This document shows, piece by piece, positions 26,849 through 36,252 of a DNA stretch of 64,000 nucleotides. This stretch comes from Arthrobacter sp. FW306-2-2C-D06B. GTDB lineage: Bacteria > Actinomycetota > Actinomycetes > Actinomycetales > Micrococcaceae. A program made the position numbers and the translations under genes. Where the stretch lies: the NCBI RefSeq assembly GCF_021789175.1, contig NZ_CP084560.1, forward strand, positions 868,001 through 932,000. The letters are read 5' to 3'. The notes below the pieces were generated by a model. That model was given only the letters and a program-made list of their open reading frames with translations, was not told the origin of the DNA and did not search any database. The stretch's first letter is position 1. Every line of letters begins with the position of its first letter.

Positions 26849-28215
26849 TGGGTGTTGCGGCAACAGGGCTGTTCCGGCCTTTTGGAACCCAGCCCCTCCG
26901 AGGGCGCCGGTCCCGGGCAATTCCTCTTCTTGCAGGCTTTGCAGCCCTGGCCCTTGGACTGGCCGGATGTTCCGCCCCCGTGGCTAACGCCAGGCTCAGC
27001 TCGGTTACCCCGAGCGGCGACGGCATCCTGCGCATCGGCGTGATTCTGGACAATACCGGCAGTTCCGCATTCCTCAACGAGTCCGAGTTGGCAGCCGCCA
27101 GGTTGGCCGTCAAGCAAATCAATGATGCAGGTGGCTACAAGAACCGCCCGGTCGAGTTGCTCCCGGAATCCGCGGCCGGCGAAGGCATCAGCGCCAGCCA
27201 CGGGGCCAGCGCGGCGGCCTTTACGGCCGATACAGCCACGCAAGCCAAAGCGTTGCTCTCAGCCCACGCCGACGTCGTTGTGGGGCCGACGGATTCCAGC
27301 CATGCGCCCGCCGCCATTGATGTGCTGTCTCCTGGCCGGATTCCGCTGATCTCGCCTGCCAACACGGCGTCAGGACTCAGCAGCTACAGGAACGGCGGCT
27401 TCTACTTCCGCACCTCGGCCGCCGATGCCGCACAGGGGAGCGTCTTGGCGAAGCTTGCCCATGACGGCGGCGCCAAGAGGATTTCCGTCCTCCATGAAGC
27501 CGGGGACTACGGCACTCGTGTTTCCGGAGCGGTCATGGACGCTGCCCGCAGCCTTGGAATGGAGGCAGTGTCCAACACGGAATTCACGGCCGGCAAAGCA
27601 GCTCCCGCCGCGGCGGGCATCAAGTCCGGCACTCCGGACGCCGTCGTCGTGGTTGCCCGTGATGGTGCCCAAGGCGCCCTGGCCGAGCTCTTGAATGCCG
27701 GGTTGAGCGGCAAGAGCCTGATTTTGAGCGACGGTGCCATCCGCCAATACGGAACCGCGCTCGGTGCCGGTGGCCTCAATGGCGCGCGGGGGATACTTCC
27801 GGGTGTCTTCCCGAGTGCGGCGTTCCAAGCCGATCTGACGGGCATCGACCCCAAGCTCAAGGACACGACGTACGCGGCCGAAACGTACGACGCCGTCACC
27901 CTCGCGGCGCTCGCGGCCGCGGCGGCGGGCGACGACGCCGGCGGTTCGATCGCGGCCTGGCTCACCACCGTGTCCGGCGGGACACGTCCGACGTCGGGCG
28001 AAGCGGCAACGAAAGAACGGGCGTCCTGTGCGTCGTACAAGGACTGCGTCGAGGTGCTGAAGGGGGGCAAGCTCCCGGATTACGACGGCGAGTCCGGCAC
28101 CATCGGGTTCGACGCCAACGGCGACGTTACCTCGTCCAATTACATGGTCTTCACCTACGGGGCAGACAACACTGCGCGAGTCAGCGGCAAGGAGACGGCC
28201 TCACGGACTCCGTGA
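26848..28215 (+). CDS. Branched-chain-amino-acid-type ABC substrate-binding lipoprotein
   Basis: This 455-residue type 1 periplasmic-binding-fold protein is of the LivJ/amide family. A signal peptide with lipobox LAGC (lipidated C41) anchors it outside the membrane. The mature part has RIGVILDNTGSSAFLNESEL, followed by ADVVVGPTDSSHAPAAIDVL and GRIPLISPANTASGLS, the usual ligand-binding blocks. No transporter permease or ATPase lies nearby, so it may serve a distant system or act as a sensor subunit. The GTG start overlaps the stop of the cold-shock gene. No other start codon lies between it and the signal peptide. Confidence 0.85.
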   Translation: MGVAATGLFRPFGTQPLRGRRSRAIPLLAGFAALALGLAGCSAPVANARLSSVTPSGDGILRIGVILDNTGSSAFLNESELAAARLAVKQINDAGGYKNRPVELLPESAAGEGISASHGASAAAFTADTATQAKALLSAHADVVVGPTDSSHAPAAIDVLSPGRIPLISPANTASGLSSYRNGGFYFRTSAADAAQGSVLAKLAHDGGAKRISVLHEAGDYGTRVSGAVMDAARSLGMEAVSNTEFTAGKAAPAAAGIKSGTPDAVVVVARDGAQGALAELLNAGLSGKSLILSDGAIRQYGTALGAGGLNGARGILPGVFPSAAFQADLTGIDPKLKDTTYAAETYDAVTLAALAAAAAGDDAGGSIAAWLTTVSGGTRPTSGEAATKERASCASYKDCVEVLKGGKLPDYDGESGTIGFDANGDVTSSNYMVFTYGADNTARVSGKETASRTP

Positions 28216-28272
28216 CGGCTTGTGCCCGTAGCGAATTCCCTTGGCGTGGCGAGTAGTTTCCAGCTCTTGCTG

Positions 28273-28299
28273 CTTGCACTCTCCTCGGGTGAGTGCTAA
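28273..28299. promoter_or_regulatory. CIRCE operator 1 (HrcA site) upstream of groEL
   Basis: The left arm CTTGCACTC matches seven of nine CIRCE positions. The spacer is exactly nine bases and the right arm GAGTGCTAA is perfect. HrcA bound here would block groEL transcription until heat shock. Confidence 0.8.
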
Positions 28300-28306
28300 T
28301 TATTGA

Positions 28307-28333
28307 TTAGCACTCTCAAGCGCTGACTGCTAA
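28307..28333. promoter_or_regulatory. CIRCE operator 2 (HrcA site) upstream of groEL
   Basis: The left arm TTAGCACTC is perfect, the spacer is nine bases, and the right arm GACTGCTAA has one mismatch. It begins seven bases after operator 1, so two HrcA dimers could bind side by side. The remaining ~178 bases to the groEL start hold the leader and no gene. Confidence 0.88.
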
Positions 28334-28469
28334 TTCTTCGCGGCTCCGGCCGTTTGGAAACGGTGGCGGTGCCTGGGAGAACAAAGAAAGCCTTCCTGGG
28401 GTGAGGTCCGGAGCACGCGGCGTACAGAGGCCGAATGTAAAGGATCGTCCGTCGCGGGCACCGCAGTGA

Positions 28470-30140
<1,671 letters not shown>

Positions 30141-30170
30141 GCCCCCACGCCGGCTCACTAGCCACACGCT

Positions 30171-30213
30171 CGACGACGGTCCCCGCTTCAGGTGGGGGCC
30201 GTCGTCGCCGTTT
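30171..30213 (+). terminator. Rho-independent terminator after groEL
   Basis: CGACGACGG-CCCC pairs with GGGG-CCGTCGTCG over a short loop, followed by TTT. It starts 30 bases after the groEL stop. Confidence 0.8.
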
Positions 30214-30219
30214 AACGAC

Positions 30220-30360
30220 GCTCGCTCACCTATGTCGGGTTTTGGCCCGACGCTCGCTCACCTATGTGGGGTTTTGGCCGGGCGCTCGCTCACCTATGTG
30301 GGGTTTTGGCCGGGCGCTCGCTCACCTATGTGGGGTTTTGGCCGGGCGCTCGCTCACCTT
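30220..30360 (+). repeat. 32-bp tandem repeat, four full units and a partial fifth
   Basis: Units begin at 30220, 30252, 30284, 30316 and 30348 and start GCTCGCTCACCTATGTGG, then a GTTTTGGCC core. Units 2-4 are identical; unit 1 differs at four positions; the fifth is cut after about 13 bases. It lies between the groEL terminator and the RNase HI gene. There are no spacers, so it is not a CRISPR array. Confidence 0.92.
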
Positions 30361-30403
30361 TATGGGTCCGGGAGTGTCGGGGCGGTCTGGCAGGATGGAA
30401 ACC

Positions 30404-31477
30404 ATGACGATTATTGCTGCCGCCGATGGTTCTGCCCTCGGCAATCCCGGGCCTGCCGGCTGGGCCTGGTACGTGAACGACTCTTGCTGGAGGGCCGGCG
30501 GTTGGCCGCACGGAACCAACAACCAGGGCGAGCTCATGGCGGTGCTTGACCTCTTCCGGTCCACGGCACACGTGCCCGATGAAGAGCTGAAGATTCTCTG
30601 CGACAGCCAATACGTCATCAACTGCATCACCAAGTGGATGCCGGGATGGAAGCGCAAGGGCTGGCGCAAAGCTGACGGAAAGCCCGTCTTGAACGTCGAT
30701 CTCCTCAAGGACATCGACCAAGCCATTGTCGGCCGCAAGTACACGTTCGAGTGGGTCAAGGGCCACGCCGGCCACGACCTCAACGAGGCCGCCGACGATC
30801 GCGCCCGTGCGGTCGCCACGGCGTTCCAGCAAGGAATAGCTGCTCCTAGCGGTCCGGGCTATCCGGGCGCTGCCGAGGCTGCGCGGTCCTTTGCTCACGC
30901 GCCAGCAGCCCGCACGCCGTCAGTCAGAACCGCTCCCGTGGAGGCGCCCTCGCTTTTCGACGACGACCACGACGACGCCCCGGATGAGGACCTCACATTG
31001 TTCGGGGGGCAGGATCTGTTGAGCGGGCGCTCCTTGCCTAACTCACCGGCGGCGTTCGCGGAAGAGGGGGCGTTCATCGAGCCCACTTTATTCGCCGGTG
31101 ACGACGAAGATGTGGTCCTTGGCCAGGCTGCGGGGCGCTCCGACGCGGAAACGGTCATTCTTCTTGAGAAGGAGCTCCTGAGGCCCGACGTCAGGGGAGA
31201 CCTTGGGCGTACGGGGATCCTGCTCCACCCGGACTTCACCGAGATCGGCAGCTCCGGACGTGTGTGGTCCCGCGACGAGCTCATGATGGCGTTGGAGGGC
31301 GATCCAGGCGAAACCGCGGAGGTTGAGATAATTTCCGCAGAGCGCATCTCCGGCAACGCCATGCTGCTCCATTACAGAAGTTATGGGCGAACCGGCTCGG
31401 CATTGCGGAGCTCGATCTGGTTGCTCGACGACGGCCGCTGGCGGTTGCGCTTCCACCAGTCGACGCCGGAGAAGTAA
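30404..31477 (+). CDS. Ribonuclease HI fused to a C-terminal DUF4440/NTF2-like domain
   Basis: The N-terminal 140 residues are an RNase HI domain that cuts RNA in RNA-DNA hybrids. The catalytic carboxylates are all present: D8 (AADGSALGNPG), E43 (NNQGELMAV), D67 (ILCDSQYV) and D131 (NEAADDRA), with H124 nearby. An acidic disordered linker (about 150-240) joins it to a domain of about 110 residues (AETVILLEKELLRPDVRG to WRLRFHQSTPEK) resembling DUF4440 proteins of the NTF2 fold. The ATG at 30404 has AGGATGGA upstream. The frame is open through the tandem repeat, but that part is not conserved protein. Confidence 0.87.
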   Translation: MTIIAAADGSALGNPGPAGWAWYVNDSCWRAGGWPHGTNNQGELMAVLDLFRSTAHVPDEELKILCDSQYVINCITKWMPGWKRKGWRKADGKPVLNVDLLKDIDQAIVGRKYTFEWVKGHAGHDLNEAADDRARAVATAFQQGIAAPSGPGYPGAAEAARSFAHAPAARTPSVRTAPVEAPSLFDDDHDDAPDEDLTLFGGQDLLSGRSLPNSPAAFAEEGAFIEPTLFAGDDEDVVLGQAAGRSDAETVILLEKELLRPDVRGDLGRTGILLHPDFTEIGSSGRVWSRDELMMALEGDPGETAEVEIISAERISGNAMLLHYRSYGRTGSALRSSIWLLDDGRWRLRFHQSTPEK

Positions 31478-31581
31478 CGGGGCAGAAGCAAGCGAACCCC
31501 GCAAAGCAACCGGACCCTTGAAAACAACTGGATCCCGGCGGGAAGGTGGATTAGCCGCCCGCCGGGATCTCCCAGCCGTTC

Positions 31582-31872
31582 TTAGTAGCTGAACCGCTGG
31601 GTGTTGCCTTGCTCGGTCTGGAGGTAGCTTGCCGCGGCGGAGGACAGTGCCAGGTTGATGGATGCGAGTGAGGCCTCCACCTTGTTCTGGGTCAACGTCC
31701 ACTCGGAGACGAGGGCCTGGAAATTGTTGGCCGCTGATCCCTTCCACGTGGCTTGGAGCTCGTCCAGACCGCGTTTCATCGCTTGGACGTCGGCGCTGAT
31801 GCGATCAACGGTGGCCTTGACGTTGGCGGACTTGAGCTGGAGCAGCTCGGTATCGACGGAGATAACGCTCAT
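31582..31872 (-). CDS. WXG100-family (ESAT-6-like) secreted protein
   Basis: This 96-residue helical-hairpin protein has the turn motif WKG (LQATWKGSAANNF) in the middle and a C-terminal YLQTE, matching the YxxxD/E export signal of type VII secretion. No EccC-type ATPase, membrane component or second WXG100 partner lies near it in the window, so it must be exported by a system elsewhere or be a regulator or toxin-partner remnant. The ATG at 31872 begins MSVISVDTELLQLKSANV; the longer frame upstream is not typical. It sits between the RNase H gene (convergent) and the sensor kinase. Confidence 0.85.
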   Translation of the reverse strand: MSVISVDTELLQLKSANVKATVDRISADVQAMKRGLDELQATWKGSAANNFQALVSEWTLTQNKVEASLASINLALSSAAASYLQTEQGNTQRFSY

Positions 31873-32021
31873 AGGGCGTTGCCTTTCAACTAAAGGGGTC
31901 CGCGGGTGCGGCTGGCTTGTGGTCCACACCACGAGCCTAGAAGCCGTCACATGGCGCAGGCAGAGCCGAATCGCCCTATGTGGACAACTCGCTGAATCAA
32001 GCCGCCCAGCGTAGAAAACTG

Positions 32022-33503
32022 CTAGTCCGAGATCTCCGCCTCGGCGATATCCGCATCTTCAGGTACCTCGGACATGTTGTCCTGGAAGGGGAGGCTGACA
32101 ACGAGCGTGGCCCCGCCTCCGTCGGTCTCTTCGACCCTGACGGTACCGCCGTGGGACCCTACAATTGCAGCGACAATCGCGAGACCGAGCCCGCTGCCGC
32201 CCGTCTCCCGCGTACGTGAAGTGTCCGCCCGGTAAAAGCGCTCGAAGATCCGAGGCAGTTCCTCGGCCGGAATGCCGCTGCCGTGGTCCCGCACCTCGAG
32301 AACGGATAGGGGACCGGCGGGCGTGTTCCGCACCCCGACGGCGAGCTCGATCGGCGTTCCTTCGGGGGTGTATCTCAGGGCGTTGCCCACCAGGTTTCCG
32401 AGAACTTGACGAAGCTTGGCCTCGTCACCCTGGACCGGGGCAGGCGCTGCCGCTCCGCCGTCGAGCCCCGTGAGCGAAATCTTCCGCCCGCCGGACGTTG
32501 CGAGTGAGTCCACGACGGCGTCGTTCGCCAGCAGGTGCAGATCCACCGGTTTGAGCTGCAATGGCCGTTGTTCGTCCAGGCGGGCAAGCAACAGCAGGTC
32601 TTCCACCATGGATCCCATGCGCTTGGCTTCGCTCTCTATCCTGCCCATGGCGGTGCCCACGTCTTCCGGCGAGGCAAGGGCGCCGTGGCGGTAGAGCTCG
32701 GAGAAACCGCGAATGGTGACCAAGGGGGTCCGCAGTTCGTGCGAGGCGTCGGCGGCGAATCGCCGCATTCTCGCCTCGGAAGCCGCCCGGGCCGCGAAGG
32801 ACGACTCGATGTGGGCGAGCATCGCGTTGAGGGAAGCCCCCAAGCGACCGACTTCGGTGACCGGGTTTTCGACCTCCACGCGGCGTGAGAGATCACCGGC
32901 CGCGATGGCAGCTGCCGTCTTTTCAACGCGGGAGAGGGGACGGAAGGAACGTGCGACAGTCCACGTCGCAATGAAGAACGCGAGCACCAGGGTCAAGAGT
33001 CCGACGCCGACCACTACGAGCGTGGCGTGTTCCATGACTTTGTCCACGGGGGACAGGGGCAGCCCGACGATTACTACAGCGTTTTGCCCTGTCCGGTTGT
33101 CCACGACGTTGACCGCCACCACACGCCAATCGCCGCCGGCCGTGCCGTTCACCTGGAAGGGCGCGTAATTGCGGTTCTTGGCTTCAACCGGGCTGATGGT
33201 GGCGATGCTCGGCCGATCCGTCTTGCTGCCGCCGAACGGATACGGCGGCTGGCCCTGGACGTAGAGCGTCAGGGAATAGTCCGTGGGCACGGCAGGGCCC
33301 GCCTCGGACAGGTTGGCGAAAGATTGCTGTTGCTGGGCGATCTGGACGGCAGCCTTGAGCTTGTCATCCACTTGCCCTTGGAGGTAGCTCTTGACAAGCG
33401 TCAGCGTCCCGGCGCCCGTGGCGGCCAAGGCAAGGAGCAGCAGCCCCATGATGATGGCGACCAGCTGCGACCTGAGGGAGGCCGATTTCCAACGGTTGAA
33501 CAA
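32022..33503 (-). CDS. Sensor histidine kinase
   Basis: This is a 493-residue membrane sensor. Transmembrane helices at about 13-36 and 161-183 frame an extracytoplasmic sensing region of about 120 residues. Then come HAMP, the dimerisation helix with phospho-acceptor H255 (ADASHELRTPL), and the ATPase domain (N box GNALRYTPEG, G boxes DHGSGIP and GGSGLGLAIV). It resembles the TcrY/MprB-like group, but the signal is unknown. The start lies two bases after the response-regulator stop, so the two are translated together. The C-terminal tail is acidic. Confidence 0.94.
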   Translation of the reverse strand: MFNRWKSASLRSQLVAIIMGLLLLALAATGAGTLTLVKSYLQGQVDDKLKAAVQIAQQQQSFANLSEAGPAVPTDYSLTLYVQGQPPYPFGGSKTDRPSIATISPVEAKNRNYAPFQVNGTAGGDWRVVAVNVVDNRTGQNAVVIVGLPLSPVDKVMEHATLVVVGVGLLTLVLAFFIATWTVARSFRPLSRVEKTAAAIAAGDLSRRVEVENPVTEVGRLGASLNAMLAHIESSFAARAASEARMRRFAADASHELRTPLVTIRGFSELYRHGALASPEDVGTAMGRIESEAKRMGSMVEDLLLLARLDEQRPLQLKPVDLHLLANDAVVDSLATSGGRKISLTGLDGGAAAPAPVQGDEAKLRQVLGNLVGNALRYTPEGTPIELAVGVRNTPAGPLSVLEVRDHGSGIPAEELPRIFERFYRADTSRTRETGGSGLGLAIVAAIVGSHGGTVRVEETDGGGATLVVSLPFQDNMSEVPEDADIAEAEISD

Positions 33504-33505
33504 GG

Positions 33506-34225
33506 TCAGCGCTTCTCGGCCGTCCGCAGTACGTAACCGACGCCGCGTTTGGTCTGGATCAAGGCAGTGGCATCCGGGTCAATGTCCACTTTGCGCCTGA
33601 GATAGGAGATGTAGGACTCCACGATCGAGGCGTCGCCGTTGAAGTCGTATTCCCAGACGTGGTCCAGGATCTGCGCCTTGGAAAGCACCCGGTTGGGGTT
33701 CAGCATGAGGTAGCGGAGCAGCTTGAACTCGGTGGGCGACAGCTCGATGATGGTGCCGCCGCGGCGGACCTCGTGCGCGTCGTCGTCGAGCTCAAGGTCA
33801 TCGACGCGGATGACGGCGTCGTCGTCTTCCATCGGCTGCGTGCGGCGAAGCACCGCGCGGATCCGGGCCACCACTTCATCAAGGCTGAAGGGCTTGGTGA
33901 CGTAGTCGTCGCCGCCCACGGTCAGGCCCGTGACCTTGTCTTCCGTGTCGTCCTTGGCCGTCAGGAACAGGACAGGGAAGTGCTTTCCGGCGGCACGGAG
34001 CCGGCGGGTGACAGTGAACCCATCCATATCAGGGAGCATGACATCCAGGACAGCGAGGTCCGGGGCGTGAAGATCGGCGGCAGCGAGCGCTTCGCGGCCG
34101 TTCGACGCCGCAACGACCTCGAAGCCAGCAAAACGCAGCGAGGTGGAGAGCAGCTCACGGATGTTGGGTTCGTCGTCGACGACGAGGAGCTTGGCTTCGG
34201 GGCCGTTCTTTTTCATACCATTCAT
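33506..34225 (-). CDS. OmpR/PhoB-family response regulator
   Basis: This 239-residue regulator is paired with the kinase downstream. The receiver domain has the acidic pocket VVDDEP, phosphorylated D61 (LAVLDVMLPDMDGF) and K91 (LFLTAKDD). The C-terminal winged helix reads SPTEFKLLRYLMLNP and ESYISYLRRKVD, ending RGVGYVLR. The ATG at 34225 has GGGAG four bases upstream, and that site lies inside one arm of a perfect hairpin (34230-34246). A second ATG three codons later has no better site. Confidence 0.95.
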   Translation of the reverse strand: MNGMKKNGPEAKLLVVDDEPNIRELLSTSLRFAGFEVVAASNGREALAAADLHAPDLAVLDVMLPDMDGFTVTRRLRAAGKHFPVLFLTAKDDTEDKVTGLTVGGDDYVTKPFSLDEVVARIRAVLRRTQPMEDDDAVIRVDDLELDDDAHEVRRGGTIIELSPTEFKLLRYLMLNPNRVLSKAQILDHVWEYDFNGDASIVESYISYLRRKVDIDPDATALIQTKRGVGYVLRTAEKR

Positions 34226-34229
34226 GATG

Positions 34230-34246
34230 CTCCCAGTTTCTGGGAG
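34230..34246 (-). promoter_or_regulatory. Hairpin covering the ribosome site of the response-regulator gene
   Basis: On the minus strand CTCCCAG-AAA-CTGGGAG is a perfect seven-base-pair stem with a three-base loop. The ribosome site GGGAG is in the second arm and would be paired. The start codon is four bases away. Confidence 0.55.
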
Positions 34247-34300
34247 TTGACTGGATGCTTGTTGTGAGAATTATCGGGGTGTCGTGGTTGTGGGCCCGGG

Positions 34301-34936
34301 TTAACTCCCGAGAGCGAGCCCGGCGCCGAGTCCCACCATGGTGACGGCAATCCCTCCGTCGAGGATCCGCCAGGACGCCGGCCGCGCAAAGAAGCCGCGC
34401 AACAATTTCGCCCCGAACCCGAGTGAACAGAACCAGAGAATGCTGCCCAGCATGGCTCCGGCGCCGAACCACCACTGCAGCCCGGGCCCTTGCGCGTTCG
34501 CCACGGATCCCAGGAGCAAGACAGTGTCCAGGTAGACATGGGGGTTGAGCCACGTCAGTGCCATGACAGTTGCCAGCGCTGCCGCCAGTCCGCTTCGACC
34601 GGAACCCGAAGGCCCGGGCTCCGCAGACACGAGTGCTTGCGGTTTGAGGATCCGCCGTGCCGCCATCACGCCGTACGTCACCAGGAATGCCGCCCCGACA
34701 TAGCGGAGAACGACGACGGCGGCAGGCGCCGCGGTGAGTAGGGCGCCTGTGCCGAGTACCCCGGCCGCGATGAGCACGGCGTCCGAGACGGCGCACACTG
34801 CAACGATTGCTCCGATATGTTCGCCGCGGATTCCCTGCCGGAGGACGAAGGCATTTTGGGCGCCAATGGCAACAATGAGGGCCAGGCCTGTGCCGAGGCC
34901 CAAGCCGGCAGCGTGGAAGAAATCGGGGGAGTTCAT
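34301..34936 (-). CDS. LysE/ArgO-family basic amino-acid exporter
   Basis: This 211-residue inner-membrane exporter has six hydrophobic segments and the family start LALIVAIGAQNAFVLRQGIRGEH. NPHVYLDTVLLLG follows in the fourth or fifth segment, another family hallmark. Members export L-lysine and L-arginine, preventing build-up from peptides. It is divergent from a LysG/ArgP-type regulator, the classic arrangement in which the regulator senses the amino acid and activates the exporter. Confidence 0.92.
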   Translation of the reverse strand: MNSPDFFHAAGLGLGTGLALIVAIGAQNAFVLRQGIRGEHIGAIVAVCAVSDAVLIAAGVLGTGALLTAAPAAVVVLRYVGAAFLVTYGVMAARRILKPQALVSAEPGPSGSGRSGLAAALATVMALTWLNPHVYLDTVLLLGSVANAQGPGLQWWFGAGAMLGSILWFCSLGFGAKLLRGFFARPASWRILDGGIAVTMVGLGAGLALGS

Positions 34937-34964
34937 ACTTCGAGGCTAGGTTTTGTCGCTGACA

Positions 34965-34998
34965 TTAGTCCAGCTAAATATTCTTAGGCATCGTAAGA
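34965..34998. promoter_or_regulatory. LysG-type operator candidates in the lysE-lysG gap
   Basis: TTAG-TCCAG-CTAA (34965-34977) and TCTTA-N7-TAAGA (34982-34998) are inverted repeats in the 69-bp divergent gap. Both fit the T-N11-A spacing of LysR-family sites only loosely. Confidence 0.4.
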
Positions 34999-35005
34999 TC
35001 ATCTT

Positions 35006-35914
35006 ATGGCCAGATTCTCGTCCGAACAGCTGCACACCTTCGCCGCCGTGCTCGCGGAAGGTACGCTCGACGCCGCTGCCCGATCACTGAATATCACGCC
35101 GTCGGCGGTCTCCCAACGCCTCAAGGCGCTTGAACAAGCATCCGGCAGGGTATTGCTGCAGCGCAGCAATCCGGTCCAGGCCACGGAGTCGGGACATGTT
35201 GTGCTCAGGCTGGCGCGACAGCTCGCCCAGTTGGAGGCCGACGCCGAACTGGAACTGGGCCTGCCGGGCGAATCGCCGATGGTCTCGGTTCCGATCGTGG
35301 TCAACGCGGATTCCTTGTCCGTCTGGTTCCTCAAGGCCCTTACCAGGATCCCGGCGGAGCTGAACGCCGTCTTCGATCTTCACCGGGACGACGAGCAGTA
35401 TTCAACGTCCATGCTGCGCGCCGGGACGGTGATGGCCGCCGTGACCGCGACTCCCGAGCCGGTGCAGGGCTGCCGGGTGGAGCCGCTGGGGAGCATGCGG
35501 TACCGTGCCGTCACCACTCCGGAATTCAGGGCGCGGTGGGCTCCCGACGGCGTCGATGTCGCCTCGCTGCGCGCGGCTCCGGCCGTGGACTTCGACCGCA
35601 AGGATGAGTACCAGCACCGTTTCCTGGAACTCCTGGGTGGTGCTGGGCGTGGGATGGAGGTGGCAGGCCCGCGCCACTATGTTCCGTCCAGCCAGGAGTT
35701 TGCCGAGGCCATCCGCTTGGGGCTCGGGTGGGGACTGCTGCCTGAACCTCAATGCGGCCGGGAGATAGCCGATGGAGACTTGGTGGAACTCGCGCCCGCG
35801 CAGCCCTTGGACGTGCCTTTGTACTGGCAACGGTGGCGGACACCGTCGCGTATCCTGGACGCCGTGACTGAGGCGGTCCGGAGCACCGCCGCGGAAGTGC
35901 TGCGCAGGGCCTAA
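35006..35914 (+). CDS. LysR-family regulator, LysG/ArgP type
   Basis: This 302-residue regulator has the N-terminal winged helix-turn-helix (LDAAARSLNITPSAVSQRLKALE) and a periplasmic-binding-like effector domain. The pattern FSSEQLHTFAAVLAEGTLD is typical of ArgP/LysG rather than other LysR proteins. It is divergent from the LysE-type exporter and probably activates it on binding lysine, arginine or histidine. A 20-bp tandem duplication covers its last codons and stop (35896-35935). Confidence 0.9.
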   Translation: MARFSSEQLHTFAAVLAEGTLDAAARSLNITPSAVSQRLKALEQASGRVLLQRSNPVQATESGHVVLRLARQLAQLEADAELELGLPGESPMVSVPIVVNADSLSVWFLKALTRIPAELNAVFDLHRDDEQYSTSMLRAGTVMAAVTATPEPVQGCRVEPLGSMRYRAVTTPEFRARWAPDGVDVASLRAAPAVDFDRKDEYQHRFLELLGGAGRGMEVAGPRHYVPSSQEFAEAIRLGLGWGLLPEPQCGREIADGDLVELAPAQPLDVPLYWQRWRTPSRILDAVTEAVRSTAAEVLRRA

Positions 35915-35935
35915 CAGTGCTGCGCAGGGCCTAGC
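35896..35935 (+). repeat. 20-bp tandem duplication across the lysG-type stop codon
   Basis: AGTGCTGCGCAGGGCCTAAC is followed directly by AGTGCTGCGCAGGGCCTAGC, one mismatch apart. The stop codon is in the first unit, so the second is non-coding. Confidence 0.85.
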
Positions 35936-36005
35936 AAGCAGCCCAAAAGCCAACACGCCGCGGGCACAGTCCTAAATTGTCGGAGCCCCGTTTCACACTG
36001 GAGCC

Positions 36006-36233
36006 ATGGAAAACACACAAGAATCACGCGTTGAAGTTCAAAACGTCGAATTCCATGTCAGCTACCTGGACACGCTCTCTGAACGCATCGAGCACGAGGA
36101 GTTTAGCGACCGCTCCGTCGCCGAACGCTTTGCCGATGCGCAGCTCAAAGACGAGGACTCCTGGGCTGTCGTCGACGTCGTCGTGCTGGAAGCGGCGGAG
36201 CACCAGGAGCGCACGCAACAGCTGGTTGCCTAG
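36006..36233 (+). CDS. Hypothetical 75-residue acidic protein
   Basis: This is a small, highly acidic, soluble protein (EVQNVEFHVSYLDTLSERIE, DEDSWAVVDVVVLEAAEHQE) with no membrane segment or recognised family. Codon use matches the neighbours, and GGAG lies just before the ATG, though closer than usual. It stands alone between the LysR-type gene and the convergent helicase gene. Acidity and size might suit a protein-binding partner or anti-sigma-like factor, but nothing in the sequence shows it. Confidence 0.5.
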   Translation: MENTQESRVEVQNVEFHVSYLDTLSERIEHEEFSDRSVAERFADAQLKDEDSWAVVDVVVLEAAEHQERTQQLVA

Positions 36234-36252
36234 CCCTTAAATTGACCAGCAC

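Noticed and set aside
28291..28315. GAGTGCTAA-N7-TTAGCACTC read as one operator
   Set aside because: This is the inverse of a CIRCE site. It arises from the right half of operator 1 next to the left half of operator 2.
30220..30360. Possible CRISPR array
   Set aside because: The units follow one another with no spacers and no cas genes are near; it is a simple tandem repeat.
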